A DNA stretch of 64,000 nt from Diploptera punctata (taxonomy: Eukaryota; Arthropoda; Insecta; Blattodea; Blaberidae). Of this stretch, positions 1 to 9,459 are shown piece by piece. The notes under the pieces were generated by a model. The model saw only the letters and a list, made by a program, of their open reading frames with translations. It made no database searches and was not told where the DNA came from. Every line of letters starts with the position of its first letter. The first letter of the stretch is position 1. The position numbers and the translations under genes are program-made. The stretch spans positions 620,001 to 684,000 of the forward strand of contig JASPKZ010007797.1 in assembly GCA_030220185.1 (NCBI GenBank). Direction: 5' to 3'.

Positions 1-235
1 TGACCCAAAATTAAGTTTGGGCCTTGTCTTCAGACATAAAATGAAAAAAAGCATTTTTTCTCAACTTCCTAGCCCTACTGATGATTGTATGCATGGCATA
101 TTGAAACATATTCAAATAGATCGCAAGTTATGAGGTAAGATGACTCCAGCCGATTCATCTTATTTATTAAGAAAAACCTCATAATTTGTATTGTATTGTA
201 AGCCTATGTTTTCCCTTTACAGAGATTTAGGCGCG

Positions 236-567
236 CTCCCCCTACAGGGAAGAAATTGAACCATACTAATTTAGTTACACTTGTTTTCGTATAGATGTCA
301 TTTTGAGTGGTCCGTGGTCAGCGTTCCGCCTCATACTGACATCTAGGAAACCAAGGTAGTACTAGGACGGGAAAATTCGGTAAATTTTGCTTAGAGGCCT
401 TTTCATTCAGGCTTAAGGATTTTTTACGAGCCTGAAAATGTTCAGACTCAAGACCCACGACTTAAAGTCCCTCCTGGAGGACTTGCTCCTTGGATTTTTC
501 CGTCCTAAAAAATCCATCAACCCTCGGGACCAGAGGCAAGGAGCATAACCACTAGTCCACTGCGGCC
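236..567 (-). repeat. SINE family B copy, near full length
   Basis: Read on the minus strand this has a tRNA-like head (TGGACTAGTGGTTATG resembles an A box), then a body with the words AGGAGCAAGTCCTCC and AGGGACTTTAAG, and a 3' part with a C(C/A)TAGATGTC motif. The same unit recurs at about 22.9, 44.2, 51.8, 52.8 and 58 kb, which defines the family. Here the head lies near 567 and the 3' end near 236. The first 235 bases of the window hold nothing I recognise. Confidence 0.75.
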
Positions 568-698
568 GATACCTCATAATTTACTTCCTATTATAATTTA
601 TTAACTTGTAACATAATTTTAGAAAGAACTATACAAATGTGAATGTACATTTCAGGGTTGGCAAAAAGGCATAAAAATGTATTAATAGTAAAGCCAGT

Positions 699-810
699 TT
701 AGGTAGAATTTTTTATCACTCACCTCATATTGAACAATATGAGGTGAGTGATAAAAAATTCTACCTAAATGAATATACCTCATAGTGTGAATTCCTAAAA
801 TAAGTACGTT
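699..810. mobile_element. Short PLE inverted dimer
   Basis: A perfect palindrome is centred near 734. Each arm ends in the PLE 3' motif CTCACCTCATAT / ATATGAGGTGAG and continues outward for about 20 bases (ATAAAAAATTCTACC) before diverging. The right side alone carries the tail CCTCATAGTGTGAATTCCTA. The 8-bp direct repeat AAGCCAGT lies at 691-698 and 811-818 and fits a target-site duplication. There is no coding sequence in it. Confidence 0.65.
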
Positions 811-1184
811 AAGCCAGTGTCGAAGTTGGTTTAAACTAGCTTTTAAGTTAGAAATGTGGTCAAAATAGGTTAAGCGATCTATATTATTTGCCTTTTGAGC
901 TTACTACAGGATGGTCTATTATATTCTGTATGCCATTCAGCAGCAATGGTGTCAGTGCTTGTCATTCCTGGTGAATAAGGTTAGGAGTTAGCTATTAAAA
1001 TTATAGTATTCAAATTTATGAATGAATGAGATAAAATACTTTTCCATCTCACCTCACAAAGTTTTTGTGTTTTCCCAATAATAGTTTCAAAGGCCATTTG
1101 CCTTCATCTTCAGTCAAGGAACAGTTGGGCAAAATTTACCACCCTGGTGAATTTGTGTTAATAGTTGATTTTTTATGAAGTAAC

Positions 1185-1465
1185 ACTCACTCAGTGTCTC
1201 TATTGAACCTATAGGTTCATGGCTGCATCCCTATCCTGAACTGTTTTCCAATCATCCCCTGTATAATCTATTTCCCTCATATGGTGGATAATGTTATTCT
1301 TCCATCTCATTCTTGGTCTACCAACTGGACGTTTTCCCTCTGGTTTTCTACAAGAAGCTTCCATGCACATCTTTCATCCCTGTACGTGTCATATGTCCTG
1401 CCCACTGTGGTCTACGAGACTCACCTGTTCTTATTATATCTGGCTTCCTATACATATCATGTAGC
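1185..1465 (-). mobile_element. LINE 3' end fragment
   Basis: The minus-strand translation, broken by stops, shows the motif RRPQWAGHM followed by a lysine/arginine-rich stretch. This is typical of the C-terminal end of insect non-LTR reverse transcriptases (a RRLRWAGHVARM-like signature). The same 3' end recurs at 11.5, 12.3, 18.4, 42, 60 and 63.6 kb. It is a non-functional remnant. Confidence 0.7.
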
Positions 1466-1469
1466 TGAC

Positions 1470-1665
1470 TATTTAGGAAGTAACACTATGAGGTTGTAGT
1501 TAAGTCATTAAACAAATCAGATTTTACATCTCACTTTATATTTTGTATATGTGCAGGACTGGTTTCAATGAGATGTTCCCTTTATTGCAACAGGCAGATA
1601 CCAGTTGATATATACAAAATATGACGTGAGCTGTAAAATCTGATTAATTTGATGGTCGTGTTAAA
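1470..1665. mobile_element. Degraded PLE inverted dimer
   Basis: A right-to-left PLE tail (AGTAACACTATGAGG) is followed by an arm AAATCAGATTTTACATCTCAC and its mirror at 1625-1655. The left arm, read on the minus strand, keeps GAAACCAGTCC, the 3' half of a hammerhead core (see the ribozyme entries), but the first core box is lost. It lies in the PLRG1 intron upstream of the first visible exon. Confidence 0.5.
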
Positions 1666-1739
1666 AGATTTACTTTTTAAATAATCATGAAAGCAAAAAA
1701 TAAGCACAGTGATCATAGGTGATCTTTTTTTATTTTTAG

Positions 1740-1941
1740 GTACATGTTTGCTTCAGCTTCTCCAGACAATATCAAACAGTGGAAATGTCCTGAAGGAAAA
1801 TTCATACAGAATTTACCAGGACACAATGCTATTATTAATTGTTTAGCTGTTAACCCTGAAGGAGTTCTTGTATCAGGAGCAGACAATGGGACTTTGCATT
1901 GTTGGGATTGGAGGACCGGCTATAATTTCCAGAGACTTCAG
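1740..1941 (+). CDS. PLRG1: PLRG1 (Prp46-type WD40 splicing factor), antepenultimate coding exon
   Basis: This encodes (x)[15 protein letters not shown] and then [34 protein letters not shown] and [10 protein letters not shown]: two WD40 blades ending in the GH...WD signature. The wording matches the C-terminal part of PLRG1/Prp46, a WD40 beta-propeller protein of the Prp19/CDC5L complex that acts in nuclear pre-mRNA splicing. The acceptor is TTTTTAG before 1740 and the donor is CAG|GTAATC after 1941. One base completes a split codon, then 67 codons follow. Upstream exons lie outside the window. The donor is followed almost directly by an (AT)n run and an inverted SINE pair, yet the exon is intact. 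Confidence 0.93.
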
Positions 1942-1946
1942 GTAAT

Positions 1947-1950
<4 letters not shown>

Positions 1951-1989
<39 letters not shown>
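1951..1989. repeat. (AT)n microsatellite
   Basis: About 19 AT units begin ten bases after the PLRG1 donor site. Confidence 0.95.
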
Positions 1990-1991
<2 letters not shown>

Positions 1992-2011
1992 ATGTTTTTA
2001 TTATTAATTTA

Positions 2012-2365
2012 ATACTTCTCACTGAAGGATAAATTATATTTGAAGAGAAAAATTTTCGCCTAGACCGAGACTCAAACCCGGGACCTTTGGCTTTCCGGGC
2101 CAAATGCTCTACCAACTGAGCTACCGAGGCGAGTTGCGATCTACACGCAAATTTTTCTCTTTATATGTTGTAATTCCCTCGTGCCAAATGCTTTGAAACC
2201 GTTGCTTCTATAGCATTTGGCACGAGGGAATTATAATGTATAAAGAGAAAAATTTGCGTGTAGATCGCAACTCACCTCGGTAGCTCAGTTGGTAGAGCAT
2301 TTGGCCCAGAAAGCCAAAGGTCCTGGGTTCGAGTCTCGATCTAGGCGAAAATGTTTCTCTTCAAA
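2012..2365. mobile_element. Head-to-head inverted pair of SINE family A
   Basis: The left arm (minus) and right arm (plus) each hold a tRNA-like head with GGTAGCTCAGTTGGTAGAGC (A box) and GGGTTCGAGTC (B box), then TTTCTCTTCAAAT. The arms meet near 2205 in a short centre containing GCATTTGGCACGAGGG and its mirror. The anticodon stem-loop is abnormal, so these are SINE heads and not tRNA genes. Confidence 0.8.
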
Positions 2366-2396
2366 TATAATATATATATATATTTATATTAATGCC

Positions 2397-2498
2397 ACAA
2401 GGTTGTCATTATGACATTTCTGGATTTCTCTCATGGCGTATATAATTACAAGGTTGTCATTATGACATTTCTGGATTTCTCTCATGGCGTATATAATT
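2397..2498. repeat. Two-copy tandem repeat of 51 bp
   Basis: The unit beginning ACAAGGTTGTCATTATGACA occurs twice with no differences (2397-2447 and 2448-2498), so the duplication is recent. Confidence 0.95.
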
Positions 2499-2519
2499 TC
2501 AGTCTAAAGCTGATAAAGA

Positions 2520-2635
2520 GAAATGAATAAGAGTGAGGTGAAACACAACTGTCATTGGTTATAAAACAAAATTCATTGAAACGTGGATTGATCATTGACT
2601 ACCATTTGGTGCATGAATTAAATAAATAGTTAAAA
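2520..2635 (+). repeat. Fragment of dispersed element L
   Basis: It contains GGTGAAACACAACTGTCATT, TTCATTGAAA and a GCATGAATTAAATA end. It matches the 3' parts of the longer copies at 18.1-19.2 kb and 48.9-49.6 kb. Confidence 0.6.
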
Positions 2636-2654
2636 TTCATCGGAGAACATATTG

Positions 2655-3362
2655 TTTAAACAACTCACCTCATAGGATTCATGCTTCCATGATTCCCAAC
2701 ATTAATTTAATATAAATAAATAGTCTTTAAAAATTAAAAAGAAAATATCTCGACAGACTACAGTTCTTACTACTCATACTTGTTTTTACTAGTGATCATC
2801 ATGCTCAAAATGTATTCTGTTAATAAATAAATAGAGTTAGATTTAACATTAATTAAATTTGAGTTTTTTTTTTTACTTGCCTCATATTTCTTGATTTTTA
2901 TGCAGACTCGAGTATCATCATTGAATTTGTGACATTGTTGATGCATCACAACTGCTGTCTTGCGGTTGTCCCTCTTGTAAATTGATTTCCACGCTCTCTG
3001 TTGGCTGACCAATGAACTTCCAAATCAATCCCCTCTTATTTTCACCGGGTATTTCAAAGTTCATAGTTTTCTTTTTATTAGATTTAACATCTCACCTCAC
3101 CTACTTTATATCATTTTCAGTTCTATCTAACTGTTGAATTGGTGGTTGGCGATCCTGTAGGTTGCTTCCTGCTCCCTCTGTAAGCTAACTGATGCACTTC
3201 CAAATTAAATATTTTTCCCCGGGAATTTCAAAATTCATTATTTTATTTTTCTGAATGTGAATTTTCTCCCAAACTGTGTTCCTTCGATTTATCTAATTGT
3301 TTCAATAATTTTGCCTTTTAAATCTAACTATATATGTTAATTAAAATAAACCTCATAATGTC
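2655..3362 (-). mobile_element. Cluster of nested PLE 3' ends with EN fragments
   Basis: Three PLE 3' ends on the minus strand (CTCACCTCAT-type motifs at about 2663, 2875 and 3090) are stacked here. Fragments around 2985-3340 translate in pieces to the C-terminal endonuclease region of Penelope-like elements (FEIPG, IWK/FIG and IWEKI/FTFRK-like words). A PLE tail (AAACCTCATAATGTCACTTC) ends about 25 bases before the acceptor of the next PLRG1 exon. Confidence 0.55.
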
Positions 3363-3390
3363 ACTTCTTAATGTGTTCTGTTATTTATAG

Positions 3391-3522
3391 GCTCCAGTTC
3401 AACCTGGTTCCATGGACAGTGAATCTGGAATTTTCTCAATGATTTTTGATCAGAGTGGAAGTCGACTTATTACAACAGAAGCAGATAAAACTATAAAAAT
3501 ATATAAAGAAGATGACACTGCA
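3391..3522 (+). CDS. PLRG1: PLRG1, penultimate coding exon
   Basis: Forty-four codons in phase 0. The exon begins [20 protein letters not shown] and goes on with [19 protein letters not shown], the last WD40 blade of PLRG1. The acceptor is TTATTTATAG|GCT and the donor GCA|GTAAGT. It joins the previous exon after CAG (Q) and the next one before ACA (T) without a frame change. The upstream intron is filled with SINE and PLE debris. Confidence 0.93.
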
Positions 3523-3639
3523 GTAAGTATAGTAATTTGCCTTACAACAATGACCTTAATGTCCGATGGACATTTGCTTTAATGGAGAAGGAAAAATTAC
3601 GAGTATTTGAGAATAAACAGACCAAATATCTTAATTATT

Positions 3640-4090
3640 AAATAAACCTCTTAATTTGAACTTTTATAGGAATAAATCACTATGAGGTTTAATTTAAGAT
3701 GAAATAAAATATTTCATAACTCTTTCATCTTCCTTCTGTTGGTGGACCGATAAACCTCCGGATCCAGTCAGAATCTGCGGGAAGTTCATAAGTTTTTCTT
3801 TCTTGTTTTTTTAATATGAATTTTTTCCCAAACCATGAGTCCTTTTTTTGTTTTTTATTTTGTTTAATTAGACCAGCTTTTGATTCAATTAGATGTTTTT
3901 CGGACCAAGCATGAGCAGCTACTGTTGGCTTTTCCACTTCATTTTTGACATTTCTAAGATGTTCTTTCAAATTTATTTTTGTTTTTCCTGTGTAAATTTT
4001 GTCACAATCCCTGCATTTGATCTGATAAATTCCGAGAGGTATGAAACATTTTAATTTATCTTAAACCTCGTAATGTTACTTCCTATTTTA
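3640..4090 (-). mobile_element. PLE fragment with endonuclease C-terminal part
   Basis: The minus strand encodes KVYTGKTKINLKEHLRNVKN, an AAHAWSEKHLIESKA-like stretch, WFGKKFILKK and ELPADSDW...FIG. This is the region after the YIG box of a Penelope-like GIY-YIG endonuclease. PLE tails flank it (CACTATGAGGTTT at about 3680 and AAACCTCGTAATGTTACTTCC at about 4063). It is broken and lies inside the last PLRG1 intron. Confidence 0.65.
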
Positions 4091-4139
4091 TTCTAAAATA
4101 AATTTGAGAATAAGTTCATAAGAAAATTGATGTTTTTCT

Positions 4140-4500
4140 TATTCATTAAACACTTCTCACTGAAGGATTCCCAATAAATGTCTTCTTAACTAAGAAGCCT
4201 CCATTTGCATAGATAGAAGCCAAGGCTTCAAGCATTTGGTGCATGGGAATTACAATGTATATAAGAGAAAAATATGCATCCAGATTGGAACTTGCCCTGG
4301 TACAGCATTGGTATGGAAAGCCAAAGGTCCTGGGTTTGAGTCTCGGTCTGGGCGAAAATTTTTCTCTTCAAATTTAAAATTCATAGGAAAATGTTTAGAC
4401 CAAAGAGAGAGAAACAGACAAGCAAATGGAGAAGACTACATAACAGTGAGCTACATATTTTTTATGGAAATCAGATGTTACTTAATTTAACATAGAGGCA
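4140..4500 (+). mobile_element. SINE A copy with deleted A box, then a LINE fragment
   Basis: Positions 4200-4375 match family A (GCATTTGGTGCATGGGAATT, a B box GGGTTTGAGTC, TTTCTCTTCAAAT), but the A-box region is mostly deleted. Positions 4385-4480 (ACCAAAGAGAGAGAAACAGA, GGAGAAGACTACATAACAGTG) match the common insect LINE 3' region also seen at 60.1 kb. Confidence 0.6.
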
Positions 4501-4679
4501 ATTATATAAATATCATTGGCCTTACAAAGACAAAACTGCAAAAAAGAAAAAAAAAAAAAGAAAACACCTAGAAGAAAAGAATAGTTAGGTACCCATAAAT
4601 GTTAGAATATGGTGTACTTTTATTTTATTTGAATGTCTCCTGTCATTGCAAATATATCATTTCTATTTTTTTTTTTCAG

Positions 4680-4739
4680 ACAGAGGAAACTCACCCCATT
4701 CACTGGCGACCAGAAATTCTCAAGAGAAGAAAGTACTAA
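4680..4739 (+). CDS. PLRG1: PLRG1, terminal coding exon
   Basis: The last 19 residues, TEETHPIHWRPEILKRRKY, then TAA. The acidic TEETHP and the basic C-terminus are the conserved end of PLRG1. The acceptor is a long T run followed by CAG. A polyadenylation signal AATAAA lies at 4802-4807, 63 bases after the stop codon. The gene is convergent with TBCB. Confidence 0.94.
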   Translation, partial: TEETHPIHWRPEILKRRKY

Positions 4740-4790
4740 CTTTATACTTCACAAACACTGTGCATTCATTTCATTTGTTAATGTAAGCTT

Positions 4791-4807
4791 TTTATTAATA
4801 TAATAAA
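4791..4807. terminator. Facing polyadenylation signals of PLRG1 and TBCB
   Basis: AATAAA on the plus strand at 4802-4807 serves PLRG1. AATAAA on the minus strand (TTTATT at 4791-4796) could serve TBCB, about 220 bases after its stop codon. The two hexamers are five bases apart, so the two mature 3' UTRs would overlap if these signals are used. Confidence 0.6.
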
Positions 4808-5014
4808 TAATCTTGAATGTACACAGTCTATTAATTTCAATATAAAAAATTATTAAGCAAAAAATTACAATATTAGGCTTGTTTCAGTCATCAGAAGGGA
4901 ATGTGTCTCAATGTTTTCATGCAGCTCATTCAGATTTAGCACTAAGATATTAAACAAAATCATTGTGTTATTGTAAAATATTTGTCTGCAAGAATGACAA
5001 AAATTAACCACAAC

Positions 5015-5132
5015 TTAAATCTCTTCATCCAAATCAAACGTTTCTTCTGGGAAATCTCCAACAATGATGTAAGTTGGTTTAACAAAACCACCATACTTCG
5101 GCTGGCATTCAAAATATCTTTTCCCATTCACC
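5015..5132 (-). CDS. TBCB: Tubulin-folding cofactor B, coding exon 6 (C-terminus)
   Basis: It encodes [20 protein letters not shown] and then a [14 protein letters not shown] end: the second half of the CAP-Gly domain and the acidic tail typical of TBCB. The acceptor is TTTTTCAG|GG at 5133. One G completes the ATG codon split with exon 5, and TAA lies at 5015-5017. The intron to exon 5 is about 9 kb and crowded with repeats. Confidence 0.94.
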
Positions 5133-5321
5133 CTGAAAAATAAAAATCCTGTTGTGGAGCAATCACAAGATTATTACATTATCTAAAATGTTCTCCCTTT
5201 TTGTAAGTATAAAAAAAGCCAATAATGAAATGCAAAAAGAATAACTGTATATAACTTGAAATAAAGGAAATAAAAATATATATTATCTAGCATATTCTAT
5301 ATAAGTTACATAGGGAATTTT

Positions 5322-5707
5322 TAACATGAGGTTTTATTGACAAGAATCAAATGAATCGTGAATTCTCCTTACCTCATAGTTCTATGTTTCTTTTTTTAAA
5401 ACACAGCACTGCAGTATCGGCGACCATCGTCACCATCATCAGCTGTTTACACAACTGTCAATTTTTTCTTTTGCTGGTATTTATCCAAACTGCCATCTGG
5501 TGTCTTTTCAAGGAATCAACAGATGGCAGTTTAAAAAATGATTCCTTCAAAAGAACACTAGATGGCAGTTTGGATAATTACTGGCAAAAGAAAAAATTGA
5601 CAGTCATGAAAACAGCTGATGATGGTCACCAATACGGCGGTGCTGTGTTTAAAAAAACATAGAAGTATGAGGTAAGAAGAATTCATGATTCATTTGATTC
5701 TTATACA
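5322..5707. mobile_element. PLE inverted dimer with degenerate hammerhead arms
   Basis: Mirror arms start CTTACCTCATAGTTCTATG (left) and end CATAGAAGTATGAGGTAAGA (right), and mirror further outward through AGAATTCATGATTCATTTG. Imperfect direct repeats of TACAT-GGGA-type sequence (about 5308 and 5703) suggest a target duplication. Each arm carries CTGATGATGG and a stem II, followed by GATAC or AATAC where an active hammerhead has GAAAC. The open frame across the palindrome is an accident of the inverted repeat and not a gene. Confidence 0.65.
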
Positions 5708-5743
5708 TGGGAGAATCTTAAATATATAATTACAATTTTAATA

Positions 5744-6612
5744 TTTGAAGAGAAAAATTATACGCTCAGACCGGGACTTGAACCCGGGACCCTTGGTTCT
5801 CTAGACCAAGTGCTCTACCAACTGAGCTACCTGAGCAAGTACCGATCTAAACGCAAATCCTTCTCTATATACATTGTAATTCCCATCCACCAAATGCTGT
5901 GAAGCCATGCTTCTATCTTGCAAATGGCGGCTCCTTTATTAAGAAGACATATTTGGGAATTATACATTACAGCCAGTACGGCTTTTTCCAAGTTTTTATT
6001 ATTGATTTCGTACATCTCAATGATGGATAAATCATATTTGAAGAGAAAAATTATACGCTCAGACCGGGACTTGAACCCGGGACCCTTGGTTCTCTAGACC
6101 AAGTGCTCTACCAACTGAGCTACCTGAGCAAGTACCGATCTAAAAATGTATATAGAGAAGGATTTGCGTTTAGATCGGTACTTGCTCAGGTAGCTCAGTT
6201 GGTAGAGCACTTGGTCTAGAGAACCAAGGGTCCCGGGTTCAAGTCCCGGTCTGAGCGTATAATTTTTCTCTTCAAATATGATTTATCCATCATTGAGATG
6301 TACGAAATCAATAATAAAAACTTGGAAAAAGCCATACTGGCTGTAATGTATAATTCCCAAATATGTCTTCTTAATAAAGGAGCCGCCATTTGCAAGATAG
6401 AAGCATGGCTTCACAGCATTTGGTGGATGGGAATTACAATGTATATAGAGAAGGATTTGCGTTTAGATCGGTACTTGCTCAGGTAGCTCAGTTGGTAGAG
6501 CACTTGGTCTAGAGAACCAAGGGTCCCGGGTTCAAGTCCCGGTCTGAGCGTATAATTTTTCTCTTCAAATATGATTTATCCATCATTGAGATGTACGAAA
6601 TCAATAATAAAA
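5744..6612. mobile_element. Four-unit palindromic SINE A insertion with a single target duplication
   Basis: Two minus-strand units are followed by two plus-strand units, meeting near 6152. Each has a tRNA-like head (GTAGCTCAGTTGGTAGAGCAC, B box GGGTTCAAGTCCC) and the A-family body. The arms are nearly identical over more than 400 bases. The 12-bp word ACAATTTTAATA flanks the whole block at 5732-5743 and 6613-6624, so the palindrome appears to have inserted as one piece. It lies in TBCB intron 5. Short reading frames inside it are mirror images and not genes. Confidence 0.88.
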
Positions 6613-6639
6613 ACAATTTTAATACATTAAATAAAACGG

Positions 6640-7505
6640 TTTAGTGAAAATATCCTACATTAGCCATTGAGGATGTAAAAATAACAGCAGAATTTACAAG
6701 CGAGTTAACATAGCTAATTCAGGCTACATTCCCATCCAAGCATAAATCCTCCCTTCACCTTGTAGCCTGAATTAGCTCAGTGGTCAGAGCATCAGCATAG
6801 AAAGCTGAAGGTTCAGGGTTCGATTTTCGGTTTAGGCAAAAAATTTTCTCTTTACCATTGATTACAATAGTTTAGTTGTGAACATTAATTTACTTCTTTC
6901 AATCATAGTAACAGCTTTAGTTTCTTAATATTCATTTAATTATTTTAATAGAGCATATACTCTGCTTGCAATGAAGTTACAAAGAAAGGATATCTATTAA
7001 CATCATGGAAAAAAAGTAAACGTTTGATTAGGTAGGTCCATACACAATGTTTTGTCATAAATAAATAAGAAATTGAAGTTTTTATTATTCATTTCATACA
7101 TCTCAATAATGGATAAATCATATTTGAAGAGAAAAATTATACGCCCAGACTGGAAGTCGAACCCAGGACCTTTGGCTTTCTAGACCAATGGAGGTATTTC
7201 CTAATTATTGGTACCATTTTACCTTGTATTCAGTCTTATTTCCCATAAAATAAGATGTTGCCTAAGAATAATGTTTCTATTAATGATAGTTCCATACACA
7301 ATTCAGTCATATGGCAGGTAAAAGTAGCACCACAGTTCCTCCAATATACAAAGTAATGCCTTATGCAAGTGTGTTTACAATACAACTGGAACTTAGCTCG
7401 GAATTAGTATAGGTCCGAGTCAGCAGGCTATTTCCCATCAGACCTTAAAATTACTCAGTGTTGATGGGTGTAAGGAAATCCCTTACAAATCCTTATAATG
7501 AGAGA
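6640..7505 (+). repeat. Dispersed element M, interrupted by SINE D and a SINE A fragment
   Basis: Segments at 6640-6715, 6945-7070 and 7195-7505 match, in inverted orientation, the region 31300-31925 (shared words AATGGCTAATGTGGGATATTT, GGTAAAATTGCACCAATAATTA, CATATGACTGAATTGTGTATGG, given on the minus strand of this copy). A SINE D copy (head GCCTGAATTAGCTCAGTGG at about 6768) and a truncated minus-strand SINE A (7075-7190) sit within it. I see no terminal repeats or coding capacity. Confidence 0.6.
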
Positions 7506-7532
7506 TAGGAGTACAACTACTGTTCACTAGAC

Positions 7533-8088
7533 CAACAGTTCCCAATCTTTATCGAATCGCGAACCCCTTTCACAACAATCTGAATTAGTGAACCACTGAC
7601 TTTTAAATATACATACAGTAGAAATGCATAATTCCAAGCAAAAGGTTTAATAACCTTAAATTAAAGAAACAATTTTTCTCTTCAAATTTAACCTTAAATT
7701 AACTTAACCCTTAATGCTTAAAACCTAAAGTTACTCTAGTTACAGCTTAAAAGTTACACAACATGTAGGCCTAGTTGCAACAAAATCAAATCCATTCCTA
7801 ATGTTGTTACATAACTATAAATTAGGCATTCGCGGTAAATATTAATTTATTGTGAAAATAATGTGATAAATTCCCGATGTTACACATATGCAACAAGGGG
7901 CATTATAGGGTTAATTTAATTTTAAAATAGTAATAATTATTATTATTATTATTACAATGCTACAGAAATGATGGAAACAATTATAGACCTAACCTTAAAA
8001 CCCGCCATTACCAAAAAGTTTTAGTGAACCCCTTGAAATATTTTGCAAACCCATTGGGGGTTCGCGAACCACAGGTTGGGAAACAATG
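7533..8088 (-). mobile_element. hAT-type MITE with 8-bp target duplication
   Basis: The ends CAACAGTTCCCAATC and (reverse complement) CATTGTTTCCCAACCTGTGG are hAT-like terminal inverted repeats. The 8-bp duplication CACTAGAC lies at 7525-7532 and 8089-8096. A related copy in the opposite orientation is at 47485-48157. There is no transposase, so it is non-autonomous. Confidence 0.88.
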
Positions 8089-8229
8089 CACTAGACTATT
8101 ACTTTAATCTGTATCAAGCCTCGGCTAGTGCAGTCTTACATCAAACTTATTTCATACTATGATGATCTTGAAGAAGATTTTCGGGCTGTAGGCCGTGGTC
8201 GTGAGGCTTGTGAATACATTATTTCATAC

Positions 8230-8725
8230 TATTTTTCTAACTTTTGATTCTAGTATAGAAAACCACTGTAAACTCTGCAGGGTGAATATTGCTTACAAGG
8301 GAACTGTCAACTATTACATGCCAAAACCTACCTTTAAATATCTCCCAGAGAAGCGTTTGTGATGTACCAAGGGCAATGCCCAAAAAATTATCTGCCACTT
8401 TTAACTGCAAGGCACTAAAATCCAGTGCCAAATCTTTCATTTAAACTAGGTAAGTACTACAACTCCAGACTTGGTGTATTGGATAACCCTCACAACCTGC
8501 CGTCCCCTGTCCCACTCCACTGTACTGTACTCTATTCAAGTAGGGAGGTTCATATATTTTGCATAGTAGGCTGCCATTGCTGAATTCTGGCTTTGATTTC
8601 TGTGCCTTGCAGTTAAAAGTTGGAGAAACATTTTTTTAACATGGCCTTGGTGCTACACAGTGCTTCCCTGGGAGAAATTTCAAGGTAGGTTTCGGCATGC
8701 AATGTTTGACAGAACTCTTTTTAAA
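8230..8725. repeat. Foldback element (diverged inverted repeat)
   Basis: 8295-8420 (ATTACATGCCAAAACCTACC, ATCTCCCAGAGAAGC, TTTTAACTGCAAGGCAC) mirrors 8600-8715 (GTGCCTTGCAGTTAAAAG, GGGAGAAATTTCAAGGTAGG, CATGCAATG) with roughly 80% identity by eye. The centre is not repeated. It may be an old inverted dimer or a MITE. The reading frame at 8237-8440 has no recognisable domain. Confidence 0.55.
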
Positions 8726-9059
8726 CTGATAATGTATATGGATTCACCAACAACAATGGTAACTAATTCTGTAACATATTTAGACAGATTATACTACATA
8801 AAAAATATTTTCATATAATTATTAATGTCAAGCTATTTTTATACTCCTTAACACAACTATCATATCAGTAAAAGAATATGAAAAAGTAATTTTGGTGTAT
8901 TCTAACTCAGTTATTCAGGAAATTGCCTCCAACAAAAACCGAAAGTTTGAACTACTGTAAAAATAAAAAAAAAACAGTACAACATTTAAGAAAAATTAAA
9001 CAGCAGTACGATGAGTTTTTTTTATACAGTGAGTACCTTCCCATGTAGAATTGTATGGT

Positions 9060-9420
9060 AATGAGACGACGGATCTAAAAGAACCACCTTACACAAGAAT
9101 CCAAAACATTAATAAAAATAAATGCTATCACAGATAAACAATGGTCCAATATCCATCAAGATTGGCCAAGAAACAATAAAAAAACATATAAGGAAGTAAG
9201 AGCAAGATTCAGATCAAGAACAGGACATGACTGTTTATGACTGCCCATCTATACATAATTAAAATTTATAATGCAGACGAATACACAATATGTAGAACAT
9301 CTATGAATTCTGACTATCTCATGTAGGAAGCTGGATAATTACAAACAACAAATGGTGATATTGCCAAATTGTACTGGGATACAAGATTCATGACGAGCTA
9401 GAAACACTCAAAAAGAAGGT
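9060..9420 (+). mobile_element. LINE fragment, post-RNase H region
   Basis: The broken translation contains ARFRSRTGHDCL, a motif that follows RNase H in several insect non-LTR elements. Similar words are seen at 32.2, 55.2 and 57.5 kb. It is a degraded remnant. Confidence 0.5.
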
Positions 9421-9459
9421 CTTGTATGATGACAAAGAAGAAAAAAAATATTCATTTAG

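Noticed and set aside
5351..5662. 103-codon open frame
   Set aside because: It runs through a PLE palindrome; its two halves are mirror images and no domain is present.
6175..6260. tRNA genes (tRNA-like cloverleaf parts with good A and B boxes, many places)
   Set aside because: The acceptor and T arms look right, but the anticodon stem is shifted or its loop lacks the usual T at position 33, and identical heads occur in many copies with the same SINE body.
5827..6486. Two identical 62-codon frames on opposite strands
   Set aside because: They are the two arms of the SINE A palindrome.
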